Below are positions 35,527-43,728 of a stretch of 61,576 nucleotides of DNA, piece by piece. Source of the DNA: Sphingopyxis panaciterrulae (lineage in GTDB: Bacteria > Pseudomonadota > Alphaproteobacteria > Sphingomonadales > Sphingomonadaceae); NCBI RefSeq assembly GCF_014199295.1, contig NZ_JACIJH010000018.1, forward strand, positions 1 to 61,576, read 5' to 3'. How positions within the stretch are numbered: the stretch's first letter is position 1; every line of letters starts with the position of its first letter. Under the pieces are notes generated by a model. That model made no database searches, was not told the origin of the DNA, and worked only from the letters and a program-made list of their open reading frames with translations. Both the position numbers and the translations under genes were made by a program.

Positions 35527-35697
35527 GCGCCGATCCCAGTACGATAGAAGCGGCCCGAGAAGGGCAGCGCCCCGATATAGTTGATCTTCCGCAAGGGTGT
35601 CGGAATCCGCCGATATCGATTCCGACACGTCCGCGACTATGAGCCGCGCTCCACACTCCGCCTTTCGCCGTCATGGCGCGAAGGAGCGAGAGATAGA

Positions 35698-35928
35698 ATG
35701 GAGAGCGACGACAGCATCGAGCGGGCGAAGGAGGCTAGGCGCGGCTCTCCCTTTCTAAGTCCCAAACAGGCCGCCCATTATCTCGGCGTCTCGTTGCGCA
35801 CCTTGCAAGTGCATCGCACCAACGGCACCGGGCCGCGCTTTTTCCGGCCCTGCCGGCGCGTCCGATACCATATCGACGACCTTGACGCCTGGTCGCTCGA
35901 ACAGGCGGGAGCGTATGGCCGTGACTGA
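35698..35928 (+). CDS. HTH_17/excisionase-type DNA-binding protein
   Basis: A 76-residue protein with a MerR/AlpA-like winged helix: 'FLSPKQAAHYLGVSLRTLQV', 'HRTNGTGPRFFRPCRRVRY' and 'HIDDLDAWSLEQ'. Proteins of this type act as excisionases or regulators of integrative elements. GGAG about 12 bases upstream supports the ATG at 35698. The stop lies 14 bases inside the TraF-type peptidase gene, so the two are translated together. Confidence 0.85.
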   Translation: MESDDSIERAKEARRGSPFLSPKQAAHYLGVSLRTLQVHRTNGTGPRFFRPCRRVRYHIDDLDAWSLEQAGAYGRD

Positions 35929-36451
35929 TCCGGCACCGGCCAAGCGGTGGCGGCGCGCGCCGTGGATTGTCGGCTGCGCTGGCCTCGCGGCGGCGCTCGC
36001 CGCGACGCTGTTCGCGCCGCCGCGCCCGCGCCTCCTATGGAACGCCAGCGCCAGCGCGCCTGTGGGCCTCTATGGCGTCGGCGAGGTCGCGCCGCTCGCG
36101 CGCGGCGACATGGTGATCGCGCGCCTGCCGGTCGAGTTCCGGTTGTTCGCGGCGCGGCGGCATTATCTGCCCGCCAATGTCCCGCTGGTGAAGCGCGTTG
36201 CCGCTGTGCCAGGCGATGAGGTCTGCGCCGCTGGCGCGCGCGTGATGGTCAACGGGCGGCTGGTCGCACGACGGCTCGACCGCGACGGCGCCGGGCGGCC
36301 AATGCCGTGGTGGTCGGGATGCACCGAGTTGGGGACGGGCGAGGTTTTCCTGTTGATGACCGATAGCCGCGCGTCGTTCGACGGGCGCTATTTCGGCGTG
36401 AGCGAGGCCGGCGATATTGTCGGCAAGGCACGGCTGATATGGCGGCGGTGA
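35915..36451 (+). CDS. traF: S26 signal peptidase, TraF type
   Basis: A 178-residue membrane peptidase. In conjugative systems TraF cyclises or processes the pilin. After a transmembrane helix (~14-34), the S26 catalytic serine is S47 in 'WNASASAPVGLYGV'. The general-base lysine is K93 in 'PLVKRVAAVPGDEVCAAG', and 'LLMTDSRASFDGRYFGV' is the conserved box E. It overlaps the HTH gene upstream and the transglycosylase gene downstream (13 bases). The rest of the transfer genes are absent from the window, so it is likely a leftover of a conjugative element. Confidence 0.88.
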   Translation: MAVTDPAPAKRWRRAPWIVGCAGLAAALAATLFAPPRPRLLWNASASAPVGLYGVGEVAPLARGDMVIARLPVEFRLFAARRHYLPANVPLVKRVAAVPGDEVCAAGARVMVNGRLVARRLDRDGAGRPMPWWSGCTELGTGEVFLLMTDSRASFDGRYFGVSEAGDIVGKARLIWRR

Positions 36452-37017
36452 AGATCGCGCTCGCCGCGCTCGCGCTGCTCGCGGCTTCGCCCGCCGAAGC
36501 GCAGTCGGTCGATCGCTGGCGCCCCTATATCGCCGAGGCATCGGCGCGCTACGGCGTCCCGGTCGCATGGATCGAGCGCGTCATGCGCGCCGAAAGCGGC
36601 GGACGCACGACGCTGGACGGGCGCCCGATCGTCAGTCGCGCCGGGGCGATGGGCCTCATGCAGCTCATGCCGGGGACATGGGCGGACATGCGCGCGCGGC
36701 TCGGCTTGGGGACCGATCCGCACGCGCCCCGCGACAACATCCTAGCGGGAACCTATTATCTGCGGCTCATGTATGACCGCTTCGGTTATCCCGGCCTGTT
36801 CGGAGCCTACAACGCGGGGCCGGCGCGCTATTCGGCCTGGCTCGCGGGGCGGTCGGACCTACCCGGCGAGACGCGCGCTTATATGGTGAGCGTCGCAGGT
36901 CGACGCGGATCGTCGGTTGCGGCGCCGCCCGTGGCCCTGTTTGCCGCTCGATCGCGACCGATCGCCGAAGCGGAAGCGCGCGAAGCGTCGCCGCCAATCT
37001 TTTTCATTCGCCGCTAA
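36439..37017 (+). CDS. Lytic transglycosylase (VirB1/TrbN type)
   Basis: A 192-residue periplasmic peptidoglycan lyase that opens the wall for the conjugation channel. The signal peptide 'MAAVKIALAALALLAASPAE' ends near EAQS. The SLT domain has catalytic E52 in 'MRAESGGR', then 'SRAGAMGLMQLMPGTWADM', 'NILAGTYYLRLMYDRFG' and 'FGAYNAGPARY'. It is complete. A shorter, diverged copy of its N-terminal half is found at 59701-59886. It overlaps traF by 13 bases. Confidence 0.92.
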   Translation: MAAVKIALAALALLAASPAEAQSVDRWRPYIAEASARYGVPVAWIERVMRAESGGRTTLDGRPIVSRAGAMGLMQLMPGTWADMRARLGLGTDPHAPRDNILAGTYYLRLMYDRFGYPGLFGAYNAGPARYSAWLAGRSDLPGETRAYMVSVAGRRGSSVAAPPVALFAARSRPIAEAEAREASPPIFFIRR

Positions 37018-37129
37018 ACGGCGATAATTCGCGCGCGCTTGGCAATCGGAAGCGGCCCCATCGCGCGCCGCACCATCGGCCCGTCGCGTTCCTCTTGCGT
37101 TATTGTTCTCTCTATGTTCTCATTTGGCA

Positions 37130-37324
37130 ATGAAGCAGATAGACACGAATCGAATCGCCGAAACCATCCTCGCCGCGCCGGGTTGGGCGCGCGTCGGCAT
37201 CACGGCGCCGGCGCCTCATATCCGGTCCGATGCCGCTCAGGAGTTGGCGCGTGCGGTCGTTGCGGCGATCGAGAAACATGACCTTGGTGCGACGTCCGCA
37301 GACCAACCAGCGCTGCCACTATAA
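37130..37324 (+). CDS. DUF6771 family protein
   Basis: A 64-residue protein beginning 'MKQIDTNRIAETILAAPGWA', then 'RVGITAPAPHIRSDAAQELA' and 'RAVVAAIEKHD'. This fits the DUF6771 family of small alphaproteobacterial proteins that sit near transglycosylase/TraF genes of integrative elements. The ATG at 37130 gives the family-typical N-terminus. No enzyme motif is visible. Confidence 0.75.
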   Translation: MKQIDTNRIAETILAAPGWARVGITAPAPHIRSDAAQELARAVVAAIEKHDLGATSADQPALPL

Positions 37325-37578
37325 GCAGCGGCTTGCTGGCCAGCCTGCCATGCGGAGGCTGGCCGTCTCTTGAAGGAATTCTCTGCAGCGATGCCAAGGC
37401 GAGACATATAATTTGGGCAAAGATCGCTATATATATATAATTGTAATTAAATAATAATACATGAACGTCTTTGCCGCCATAATGACATCTTCTGCCAATT
37501 GACAATATGATAAGAAGCTTTCCCTATTCGGGCTGTCGCAGAACGATCGCGTCGTCGCGGTTGAGGGGGAGTGAGTTC
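37325..37578. other. AT-rich gap inside the conjugative remnant
   Basis: This 254-base gap contains an unusually AT-rich tract (about 37423-37462, TATATATATA and ATAATAATA runs) in an otherwise GC-rich region. No gene is visible. It lies where further conjugation genes would be expected, and could be a recombination scar or a promoter for the following small-gene cluster. Confidence 0.45.
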
Positions 37579-38091
37579 ATGAAAATCTTGATTTCTATCG
37601 GCGCGGCCGCTGCGCTTGCCGCCGTACCGGCGATCGCGCAGTCGACCGGCGATGCGCCCGCCGGGATCCAGCCCGCGCCGCGTACGATCACCTTGCCGGT
37701 CAACACGTTGGTCCAAGTGACGCCGGCCAATGAAATCACCTCCAAGAAGATGAAGGAAGGGACCACGCGCGAATTTCTCGTCGTCAATGATGTCGAATAT
37801 CAAGGCGTCGTCGTCATTCCTCGCGGTTCGCCGGTCGAGGCCCAAGTGACATGGCGGACGGGCAAAGGAATCGTTGGAAAATCAGCGAAATTCGAGCTGT
37901 CCTTCGATTGGGTTCGCGTTGGTCAGGCGAATTACAAGCTGCGCGGAATGCACCGGCAGGAGGGCCGCGGCAACACCGCGGGCGCGCTGCTTGGGGCTGC
38001 GATCATTACCGGTAAATCGGCAACCATGGTTCCGGGCCAGATTGTGAATGTCTTCACTGCAGAACCAATCATGACCACAAAATATCAATGA
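37579..38091 (+). CDS. Secreted protein of unknown function
   Basis: A 170-residue protein with a signal peptide ('MKILISIGAAAALAAVPAIA', cleavage before QSTG). The mature part is rich in beta strands: 'RTITLPVNTLVQVTPANEIT', 'REFLVVNDVEYQGVVVIPRG', 'VEAQVTWRTGKGIVGKSAKF' and 'AGALLGAAIITGKSATMVPG'. The 'L..nT.v.v....eitSKk...G..f...V..dv...G..viP.Gs....v' pattern resembles periplasmic DotI/TraN-like or surface-association proteins only vaguely. It has a strong GAGGGGGAG ribosome site and overlaps the next gene by ATGA. Confidence 0.75.
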   Translation: MKILISIGAAAALAAVPAIAQSTGDAPAGIQPAPRTITLPVNTLVQVTPANEITSKKMKEGTTREFLVVNDVEYQGVVVIPRGSPVEAQVTWRTGKGIVGKSAKFELSFDWVRVGQANYKLRGMHRQEGRGNTAGALLGAAIITGKSATMVPGQIVNVFTAEPIMTTKYQ

Positions 38092-38513
38092 TCGCGCTCC
38101 TTCTCGCCTCGATCGTTCCCGCGGGCCAGTCCTTCAACTGCACCCCGACAGCGGTGTGGGATGGTGACGGCCCGATCTGGTGCGCCGAAGGGCCGCATAT
38201 CAGGCTGTCAGGGATTGCCGCGCGTGAAATGGACGGCTCGTGCAGCCCCGGCCATCCATGCCCCGCCGCCGACGCGGTGGCGGCGCGCGATCACCTGGTG
38301 ACGCTCGTGGGAACGCGCCAAGGCATTTTGAGAACGGGCCATGTCAAGGTGGCCGGGCCAACGATGCGCTGTCGGTCTGCCGGCGGCGCCGGCGGCAATC
38401 GTACCGCGGCCTTCTGCGTGTCGCCCAAATCGGGCGATTTGTCCTGCGCCATGGTCCGCGATGGCTTTGCCGCGCGCTGGGATCGCTATTGGCAAGGACA
38501 TCGGTGCGAATGA
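38088..38513 (+). CDS. Thermonuclease (SNase)-like secreted protein
   Basis: A 141-residue secreted SNase-fold protein with a hydrophobic N-terminus. The staphylococcal-nuclease core is recognisable: 'AVWDGDGPIWC' contains the DGD turn, and in 'HIRLSGIAAREMDG' the arginine and glutamate eight residues apart match catalytic R35 and E43. 'GGNRTAAFCV' may supply the third arginine. The calcium ligand corresponding to D40 is alanine here, so nuclease activity may be altered or lost. It has several cysteines for disulfides. It is coupled by ATGA overlaps on both sides. Confidence 0.75.
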   Translation: MIALLLASIVPAGQSFNCTPTAVWDGDGPIWCAEGPHIRLSGIAAREMDGSCSPGHPCPAADAVAARDHLVTLVGTRQGILRTGHVKVAGPTMRCRSAGGAGGNRTAAFCVSPKSGDLSCAMVRDGFAARWDRYWQGHRCE

Positions 38514-38617
38514 GTGCCCGCGCGAAAGATTGTGTCATTGGGCTGATTGCCACAATCTGCGCTGCCTGGGTGCTTGGAAACATCGCTTATGCGCTCTGGA
38601 TCCGGATCTTCGCCTGA
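38510..38617 (+). CDS. Small single-pass membrane protein (35 residues)
   Basis: A 35-residue ORF, start ATG at 38510 overlapping the SNase-like stop (ATGA). It encodes one membrane helix ('CVIGLIATICAAWVLGNIAY') preceded by the positive residues 'SARAK' and followed by 'ALWIRIFA'. The translational coupling on the left and the TM pattern argue that it is real. It may anchor or regulate the neighbouring secreted proteins. Confidence 0.6.
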   Translation: MSARAKDCVIGLIATICAAWVLGNIAYALWIRIFA

Positions 38618-38653
38618 ATCGATTTATCAATCTCGTCATGGCATTCTTTCGTA

Positions 38654-38947
38654 ATGGGACGACGAAGGCAGGATAATTTTGGACTGATCGCACTCGTCGC
38701 GATCATTGCCTTCGCATTTGGCAAATGCTCGGGTGACAAAGAACGACCGTCGACAAGCTACGCTGAACCAGCGACCTTATTCTCCGATACGCCGACCATC
38801 TCACACAGCCCCAGCCGCGCGCATGGCGGGAGTGCTTTTGCGAACTGCTCGGAAGCGCGCGCGGCAGGCGCAGCCCCCGTGTACATAGGTGAGCCGGGCT
38901 ATGCACCTCGCCTCGATCGCGACGGCGATGGCGTGGGGTGCGAATGA
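38654..38947 (+). CDS. Excalibur-domain membrane-anchored protein
   Basis: A 97-residue protein with an N-terminal membrane anchor ('NFGLIALVAIIAFAFGKC'; the cysteine could also be lipidated). The C-terminal excalibur calcium-binding domain, 'FANCSEARAAGAAPVYIGEP' to 'LDRDGDGVGCE', has the DxDxDGxxCE loop. Excalibur domains are typically fused to or found with SNase-like nucleases, which fits the upstream gene. A paralogue lies on the opposite strand at 39231. Its stop overlaps the next gene start (ATGA). Confidence 0.85.
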   Translation: MGRRRQDNFGLIALVAIIAFAFGKCSGDKERPSTSYAEPATLFSDTPTISHSPSRAHGGSAFANCSEARAAGAAPVYIGEPGYAPRLDRDGDGVGCE

Positions 38948-39141
38948 TGACGCCTGAGCAGGAACTTTGGGCTTGCGCCCTTCATATCGAGCGTCAGCAT
39001 GGAGAAAATGCATCGGGCTTCATTGCGGAACGGATTCAGGCACTGACGCTTGCCGCTGATAAAGCTGGGGTAGAACGCTGGCAGGCGATCGCCGACAAAC
39101 TCGATCAGATCACGCAGACGCCCTCGCGCCCGCCGCAATGA
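38944..39141 (+). CDS. DUF6961 family protein
   Basis: A 65-residue helical protein: 'MMTPEQELWACALHIERQHG', 'ENASGFIAERIQALTLAADK' and 'AGVERWQAIADKLDQI'. It matches the DUF6961 family of short sphingomonad proteins. The start ATG at 38944 overlaps the excalibur gene by 4 bases. No catalytic motif is visible. Confidence 0.75.
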   Translation: MMTPEQELWACALHIERQHGENASGFIAERIQALTLAADKAGVERWQAIADKLDQITQTPSRPPQ

Positions 39142-39230
39142 TCGCAGAGCAGCGCCCCGTCGCCCTCGCAGCGTCACCTGGTGCGTAACGAACGGCCGAT
39201 CGGCAAAGGCGCTCGATCCGACTGTTTCCC

Positions 39231-39578
39231 TTAGAAGCGTCCGCGGTAAGGTTCACAAGCTATTCCGTCCGCATCGGCATCAAGTGGTGCGCGGTAGCCC
39301 GGGCTGCCGCGATATATGGGAGCTACACCTGCAGCGCGTGCGGCAGCGCAGTTCGGATAATAGGCCGAACGCTCGAGCTGGTCCGGGTCCATCATGCTTT
39401 CGTCCGCGTCCAGGAAATAGCTGCGCAGCTCCGGCCGCGATTGCCAAAGCGAGAGAAACCCAAATCCGATCAGCAAGAAAAGCAGCCGTATCGATGAGGC
39501 GCTCATTTTCCGCCGGCGTCGCATGGGAGCGCCCGACTTGAAGGCATATCGCCGCCGTTTGAAATAGCGTCTCGTCAT
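39231..39578 (-). CDS. Second excalibur-domain membrane protein
   Basis: A 115-residue protein (ATG at 39578; a TTG at 39638 could extend it). A very basic N-terminus ('TRRYFKRRRYAFK') precedes a membrane helix ('IRLLFLLIGFGFLSLW'). The C-terminal excalibur domain is 'YPNCAAARAAGVAPIYRGSP' to 'LDADADGIACE'. It is a diverged paralogue of the plus-strand gene at 38654, in inverted orientation. Confidence 0.8.
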   Translation of the reverse strand: MTRRYFKRRRYAFKSGAPMRRRRKMSASSIRLLFLLIGFGFLSLWQSRPELRSYFLDADESMMDPDQLERSAYYPNCAAARAAGVAPIYRGSPGYRAPLDADADGIACEPYRGRF

Positions 39579-39729
39579 GGTTGTCAGCCATAGCGCGATC
39601 AGCGTTGAGACAGAGTAAATCGGCGCTATACTTGACAATATGAGGCTCGCCTTGGCTTAGGCGGTGGGCGAAGATCGATGTAGAGGGGGACGGCATGACC
39701 AGACGCGCCAGCGGTTTGGAGCCGATTGC

Positions 39730-40647
39730 GTGAAAGCCGTCTTCGAAATCAGCGGGGCATCGCGCTACGATGACGCGATCGCCGAACGCTATCATTTCCC
39801 CAAAAACTATCTCTCGGTTGCGCAGCAATGCGTCGGAGACTGGATCATTTACCGCGAAACGGGCGCAACGGGCGGACGCAAAGCCTATATTGCGGTCGCT
39901 TTCGTTACCGCGATCGATCCAGACCCCACGGACAAGGGTCTGTTCTACGCCCGTATCGACAAATTCCTGCCATTTGATCGAGCCGTTCCTTACCGCGATC
40001 TCGATGGCCGTTTCGCTGAACAATTTCTGCGCGACTATGCTGACCCGGCGACCATTGGACGGGCTATGCGCGGTCGATCGATGCGTCTCCTCAATGGGCC
40101 TGACTTCACCGCCATCGTCAACGCCGGCCTTGATGCGATTTTCGACCCCGACAATGCGATCCGTCTCGAACTCGATGCCGGGCATCTCGATCCGGCGACG
40201 GCTGCCCTTCTTGCCGAGCCGCCAAACGAGCGGCGGATCGAGCAGATGCTCGTCAATCGGAAGATTCGCGACGCCGCTTTCCGAAAAGATGTCCTCGAAG
40301 CTTATGACAACAGCTGTGCCGTCACGGGGCTTCGCATCATCAACGGCGGTGGCAAGGCCGAAGCCCAAGCTGCACATATCTGGTCCGTCGCCGACGGCGG
40401 CCCGGACATTGTCCAAAATGGTATCGCGCTCTCAGCGACGGTGCATTGGCTTTTCGATCGCCATTTGATCAGCCTCGCTGACGATTATTCGTTGCTGGTA
40501 TCGCACAATAAGGTTCCCGCTGAATTCCGAAGCCTTTTCCCGCCCGTTGGGCAGCCAATCCGTTTGCCATCGAACCAGCGTTGCTGGCCTCGCCCGGACT
40601 ATATGGCGCGGCATCGCGAGCGCTTCGCTGGCGGCGGGTTGGTATAG
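39730..40647 (+). CDS. HNH endonuclease family protein
   Basis: A 305-residue nuclease of the YDG/HNH_2 type. The N-terminal domain starts 'VKAVFEISGASRYDDAIAER' followed by 'YHFPKNYLSVAQQCVGDWII', a PUA/EVE-like 'YhfP..Yl......GD.iiyy' pattern seen in modification-dependent nucleases. The C-terminal HNH core is 'SCAVTGLRIINGGGKAEAQA', then 'AHIWSVADGGPDIVQNGIAL' and 'ATVHWLFDRHLISL'. The start GTG at 39730 gives the family N-terminus. It lies 207 bases upstream of McrB and may be part of the same defence locus. Confidence 0.82.
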   Translation: MKAVFEISGASRYDDAIAERYHFPKNYLSVAQQCVGDWIIYRETGATGGRKAYIAVAFVTAIDPDPTDKGLFYARIDKFLPFDRAVPYRDLDGRFAEQFLRDYADPATIGRAMRGRSMRLLNGPDFTAIVNAGLDAIFDPDNAIRLELDAGHLDPATAALLAEPPNERRIEQMLVNRKIRDAAFRKDVLEAYDNSCAVTGLRIINGGGKAEAQAAHIWSVADGGPDIVQNGIALSATVHWLFDRHLISLADDYSLLVSHNKVPAEFRSLFPPVGQPIRLPSNQRCWPRPDYMARHRERFAGGGLV

Positions 40648-40854
40648 GCGGTCAGCGAGAATCCAGTTCGGCTCGGCACCTCAGAGCTAAGCGACCAAGT
40701 ATACAGGAGGTTACGGCTATCGCGCCGTTCGGTGAGGCATGGGTCACTCAAACATCGTTTGGCCTTGGACGTCGTCGTTTACGGCTGCGTCAGGATCGTC
40801 TGCTACGGCGTGGTGATGATCTTTGAGAAGGAAGGCGAAGCGCGGATATGAGCG

Positions 40855-43728
40855 ATGGATGAGAAGGCGTTCCAAGATTATCTGAATTGGAAGGGTGCCA
40901 CCTCCAAGGATGCCCAGGCCACCCGGATGAGTGCGATCCGGAAGATCGAGTCCAGCATTGAGGCGCTTGGTTTTCAATTTGCTGATCTCGACGAGGCTTT
41001 CGCGGCCGATGGCTTTGAAGGGCTGCGAGCGCGAATAAGGGCGCTGCGGTCCGATGCTCTGACCGGTGGTGGCGATTATCGCATCCTGATGCCGGAGTCG
41101 GACAACCCCAAGAAGAGGCTGGCCAATTGGAGCAATTGGCTGGGCGACTACGGACGCGCGCTCACATGGCGTGTCGGTGAAAATGGCGCGGATCGGTTCC
41201 ATGACGGCATGGAAAAGCTCCGCCGAACCTTCATCGACAAAATGCCAGATTTTGAGCGGTTTTCCGATGAAGAAGGGCCGCTTTACGAACAAGAGATTGC
41301 CTATAAGCGTGAAGCGCGAGGCGGCTTTCTGATCGCTTCCGCGGCGCCGGGCGAACCGGCCGAACAGCGCGGTCGCAATGTTTATAAGAGCTTACTCTTA
41401 AGTACGCGTCAGGGCTTGCCACTTGGTTGGCGGACGCAAGGAGCCGTGGCACAGGCGAGTGCGGACTTGCAGCGCCGTTTCTATGAAACCATCGCGCGTC
41501 TGTCGGAAATTCAGGGCGACGAGCTTGCCGAACTCGAAGGCTGCGCGCGCGAACTGGAAGCCTTGCGCGATCAAGGGATCGAAACGCTAAAGCGCGGTGA
41601 GATACTCAACATCGCGATCTCGGTGTTCGGCACGCGCAACATCCATGATGCTTGCTGGTTCAAGGCGCGCATTTTCGATCGGCTCGGGAAACTATTGTTG
41701 GGGCGTCGCCTCTTCGTCTCACCCCGTTTTGAGCTGAAGGACTTCGAAGAATATCACGACCTTGTTGGTCGCATGCGAGAAGCGCTCGACGATTGGGGGT
41801 GGTCACCTGAATCGCTCATGGATGTCCAAAGCTTCATCTGGGTCGCAATGTCCGAGGAAGATGAGATGGCAGACGAAGAACTCACGCGCGACGCGGTAGA
41901 GGCCGCCATGATCGAATGCGAAGCGATCGGCGTCGATGCCTTTCTGACTAAGCATGGGTTTGGCAAGCCGCGCGATTATTGGACGCGTCGACAGAAGGAT
42001 GGGCAACTGCTTCCCGCAAAAGCGACGGTCGGTGCGGCCTATGGCTTCATGCCAAACGGCAAATCGAAAAATGCGCGCGAGTTTTCGGGCGGCTTCGGCG
42101 AGCAAAAGGCGAACGGCATCTTGCAGCGCCTCGGGTTCGAAATTGTGACCGCGAAGGACATGAATATGACTGGTAGCAACGCCGTGGCGACCGATGCCGT
42201 CATCCCGCCGACCAATCTCATCCTCTATGGGCCGCCAGGGACCGGCAAAACCTTCGCGACGGCCGAGCAAGCTGTTCGCCTGTGCGGTGAAGCCGTGCCT
42301 GCTGATCGGGACGAACTCATGGCAAGCTATCGCCGTTTGAGCGAGGCGAAGCGTATCGAATTTGTCACCTTCCACCAGTCGATGAGTTATGAGGATTTCG
42401 TCGAAGGAAAGCAGCCGGTTACAGGATCGGATAGCGAGGAAGACGTCGGGAGCTCCGGCTTCCGGCTTGAAACCTTCCCTGGCATATTCCGCCGGATTGC
42501 AAGGCGCGCGCAAACGAGCGGGGGCCATTCCGAAGGCCCCGGCACGATCAAGGTTGGTGACCGGCAGGTTTTCAAAATGTCGATCGGAGAAGCCGCCGAC
42601 CCCGAGGATGCCTATCTCTTCGAGGAGGCCGTTGAGCAGGGACATACGCTGCTTGGTTTTGGCGATATTGACTGGAGCGATGACAAATATAGCGCCCGTG
42701 AGGCTATCATCGCTGCCCATCGCGAACGTGGCGACAAAGAGGAAGAGCTCAACGCGCAGACCGGGCGCGTCCAGATGCCCTTCATCTTTCGCAACTGGAT
42801 GAAGCCTAGTGACCTCATCATCGTTTCGAAAGGCAACGGCCTTTTCCGTGCGATTGGTGAAGTTGAAGGCGATTATGAATATCATCCGCGTCCCGAAGGC
42901 CGCTATGCGCATCGGCGAAAGGTAAAGTGGTTGTGGGTCGACCGCGACGGCGTACCGGTTAGCGAGATCTACCGCCGCAAGTTCAGCATGCGGACCATCT
43001 ATCTCTTGGCCCGGGGGGAGCTCAATGTCCCAGCCCTCGAGCGCTACATGAACAGCCAACGGCGAGACCCGTCCGCCGCGACATCAACCCCTGATCCCTT
43101 CGTCCTCATCATTGACGAGATCAATCGCGCCAATATTTCCAAGGTATTCGGTGAACTGATCACATTGCTCGAGCCAGACAAGCGCATCGGTCAGCCCAAT
43201 GAGATCAAGCTCCGCTTACCCTATTCGGGCGATGAATTCGGCGTTCCGTCCAATCTCCATATAATCGGGACGATGAATACGGCTGACCGCTCCATTGCCT
43301 TGCTCGACACCGCGCTTCGCCGTCGTTTCGAATTTGCCGAAATGATGCCTGATCCGGACCTTCTCGCCGACGCAGCCCAGCTTTGCGGGGTCGACCTTCC
43401 ACGGCTGCTACGCACACTTAATGAGCGCATCGAGTATCTTTTCGACCGCGAGCATCAGGTCGGCCATGCCTATTTCATCAGTTGCCAATCGCGAGCGGAT
43501 CTTGATGAACGGATGCGCAAGCGCGTGATCCCGCTCCTGACCGAGTATTTCTACGAGGATTGGGCCAAAGTCGCAGCGATTCTCGGCGATCACGATGGAA
43601 CGCGTATCCTCAAACGTGAGGAACTGAGAGCGCCCGCCGGACTCGACGAAGATGCCGACATGCCTCCAAGATGGCGCTGGTCGGTGCGGCATGGTTTCGG
43701 GCCCGACGCCTATTCTGGTCTTCTGTGA
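40855..43728 (+). CDS. mcrB: McrB-like AAA+ GTPase with inserted EVE/PUA-like domain
   Basis: A 957-residue motor of a modification-dependent (type IV) restriction system. It hydrolyses GTP and drives McrC. Residues 1-450 form a long N-terminal region of unclear fold that probably recognises DNA. Walker A 'YGPPGTGKTFATAEQ' is at ~459. The fused McrB core has 'FVLIIDEINRANISKVFGEL' (Walker B, ~748), 'PSNLHIIGTMNTADRS' (sensor 1, ~798) and the arginine finger in 'ALLDTALRRRFEF'. Unusually, about 100 residues (~590-690) between Walker A and B read as an EVE/PUA-like module: 'HTLLGFGDIDWSDDKYSARE', 'RNWMKPSDLIIVSKGNGLF' and 'HRRKVKWLW'. The stop overlaps the McrC start by GTGA. Confidence 0.9.
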   Translation: MDEKAFQDYLNWKGATSKDAQATRMSAIRKIESSIEALGFQFADLDEAFAADGFEGLRARIRALRSDALTGGGDYRILMPESDNPKKRLANWSNWLGDYGRALTWRVGENGADRFHDGMEKLRRTFIDKMPDFERFSDEEGPLYEQEIAYKREARGGFLIASAAPGEPAEQRGRNVYKSLLLSTRQGLPLGWRTQGAVAQASADLQRRFYETIARLSEIQGDELAELEGCARELEALRDQGIETLKRGEILNIAISVFGTRNIHDACWFKARIFDRLGKLLLGRRLFVSPRFELKDFEEYHDLVGRMREALDDWGWSPESLMDVQSFIWVAMSEEDEMADEELTRDAVEAAMIECEAIGVDAFLTKHGFGKPRDYWTRRQKDGQLLPAKATVGAAYGFMPNGKSKNAREFSGGFGEQKANGILQRLGFEIVTAKDMNMTGSNAVATDAVIPPTNLILYGPPGTGKTFATAEQAVRLCGEAVPADRDELMASYRRLSEAKRIEFVTFHQSMSYEDFVEGKQPVTGSDSEEDVGSSGFRLETFPGIFRRIARRAQTSGGHSEGPGTIKVGDRQVFKMSIGEAADPEDAYLFEEAVEQGHTLLGFGDIDWSDDKYSAREAIIAAHRERGDKEEELNAQTGRVQMPFIFRNWMKPSDLIIVSKGNGLFRAIGEVEGDYEYHPRPEGRYAHRRKVKWLWVDRDGVPVSEIYRRKFSMRTIYLLARGELNVPALERYMNSQRRDPSAATSTPDPFVLIIDEINRANISKVFGELITLLEPDKRIGQPNEIKLRLPYSGDEFGVPSNLHIIGTMNTADRSIALLDTALRRRFEFAEMMPDPDLLADAAQLCGVDLPRLLRTLNERIEYLFDREHQVGHAYFISCQSRADLDERMRKRVIPLLTEYFYEDWAKVAAILGDHDGTRILKREELRAPAGLDEDADMPPRWRWSVRHGFGPDAYSGLL

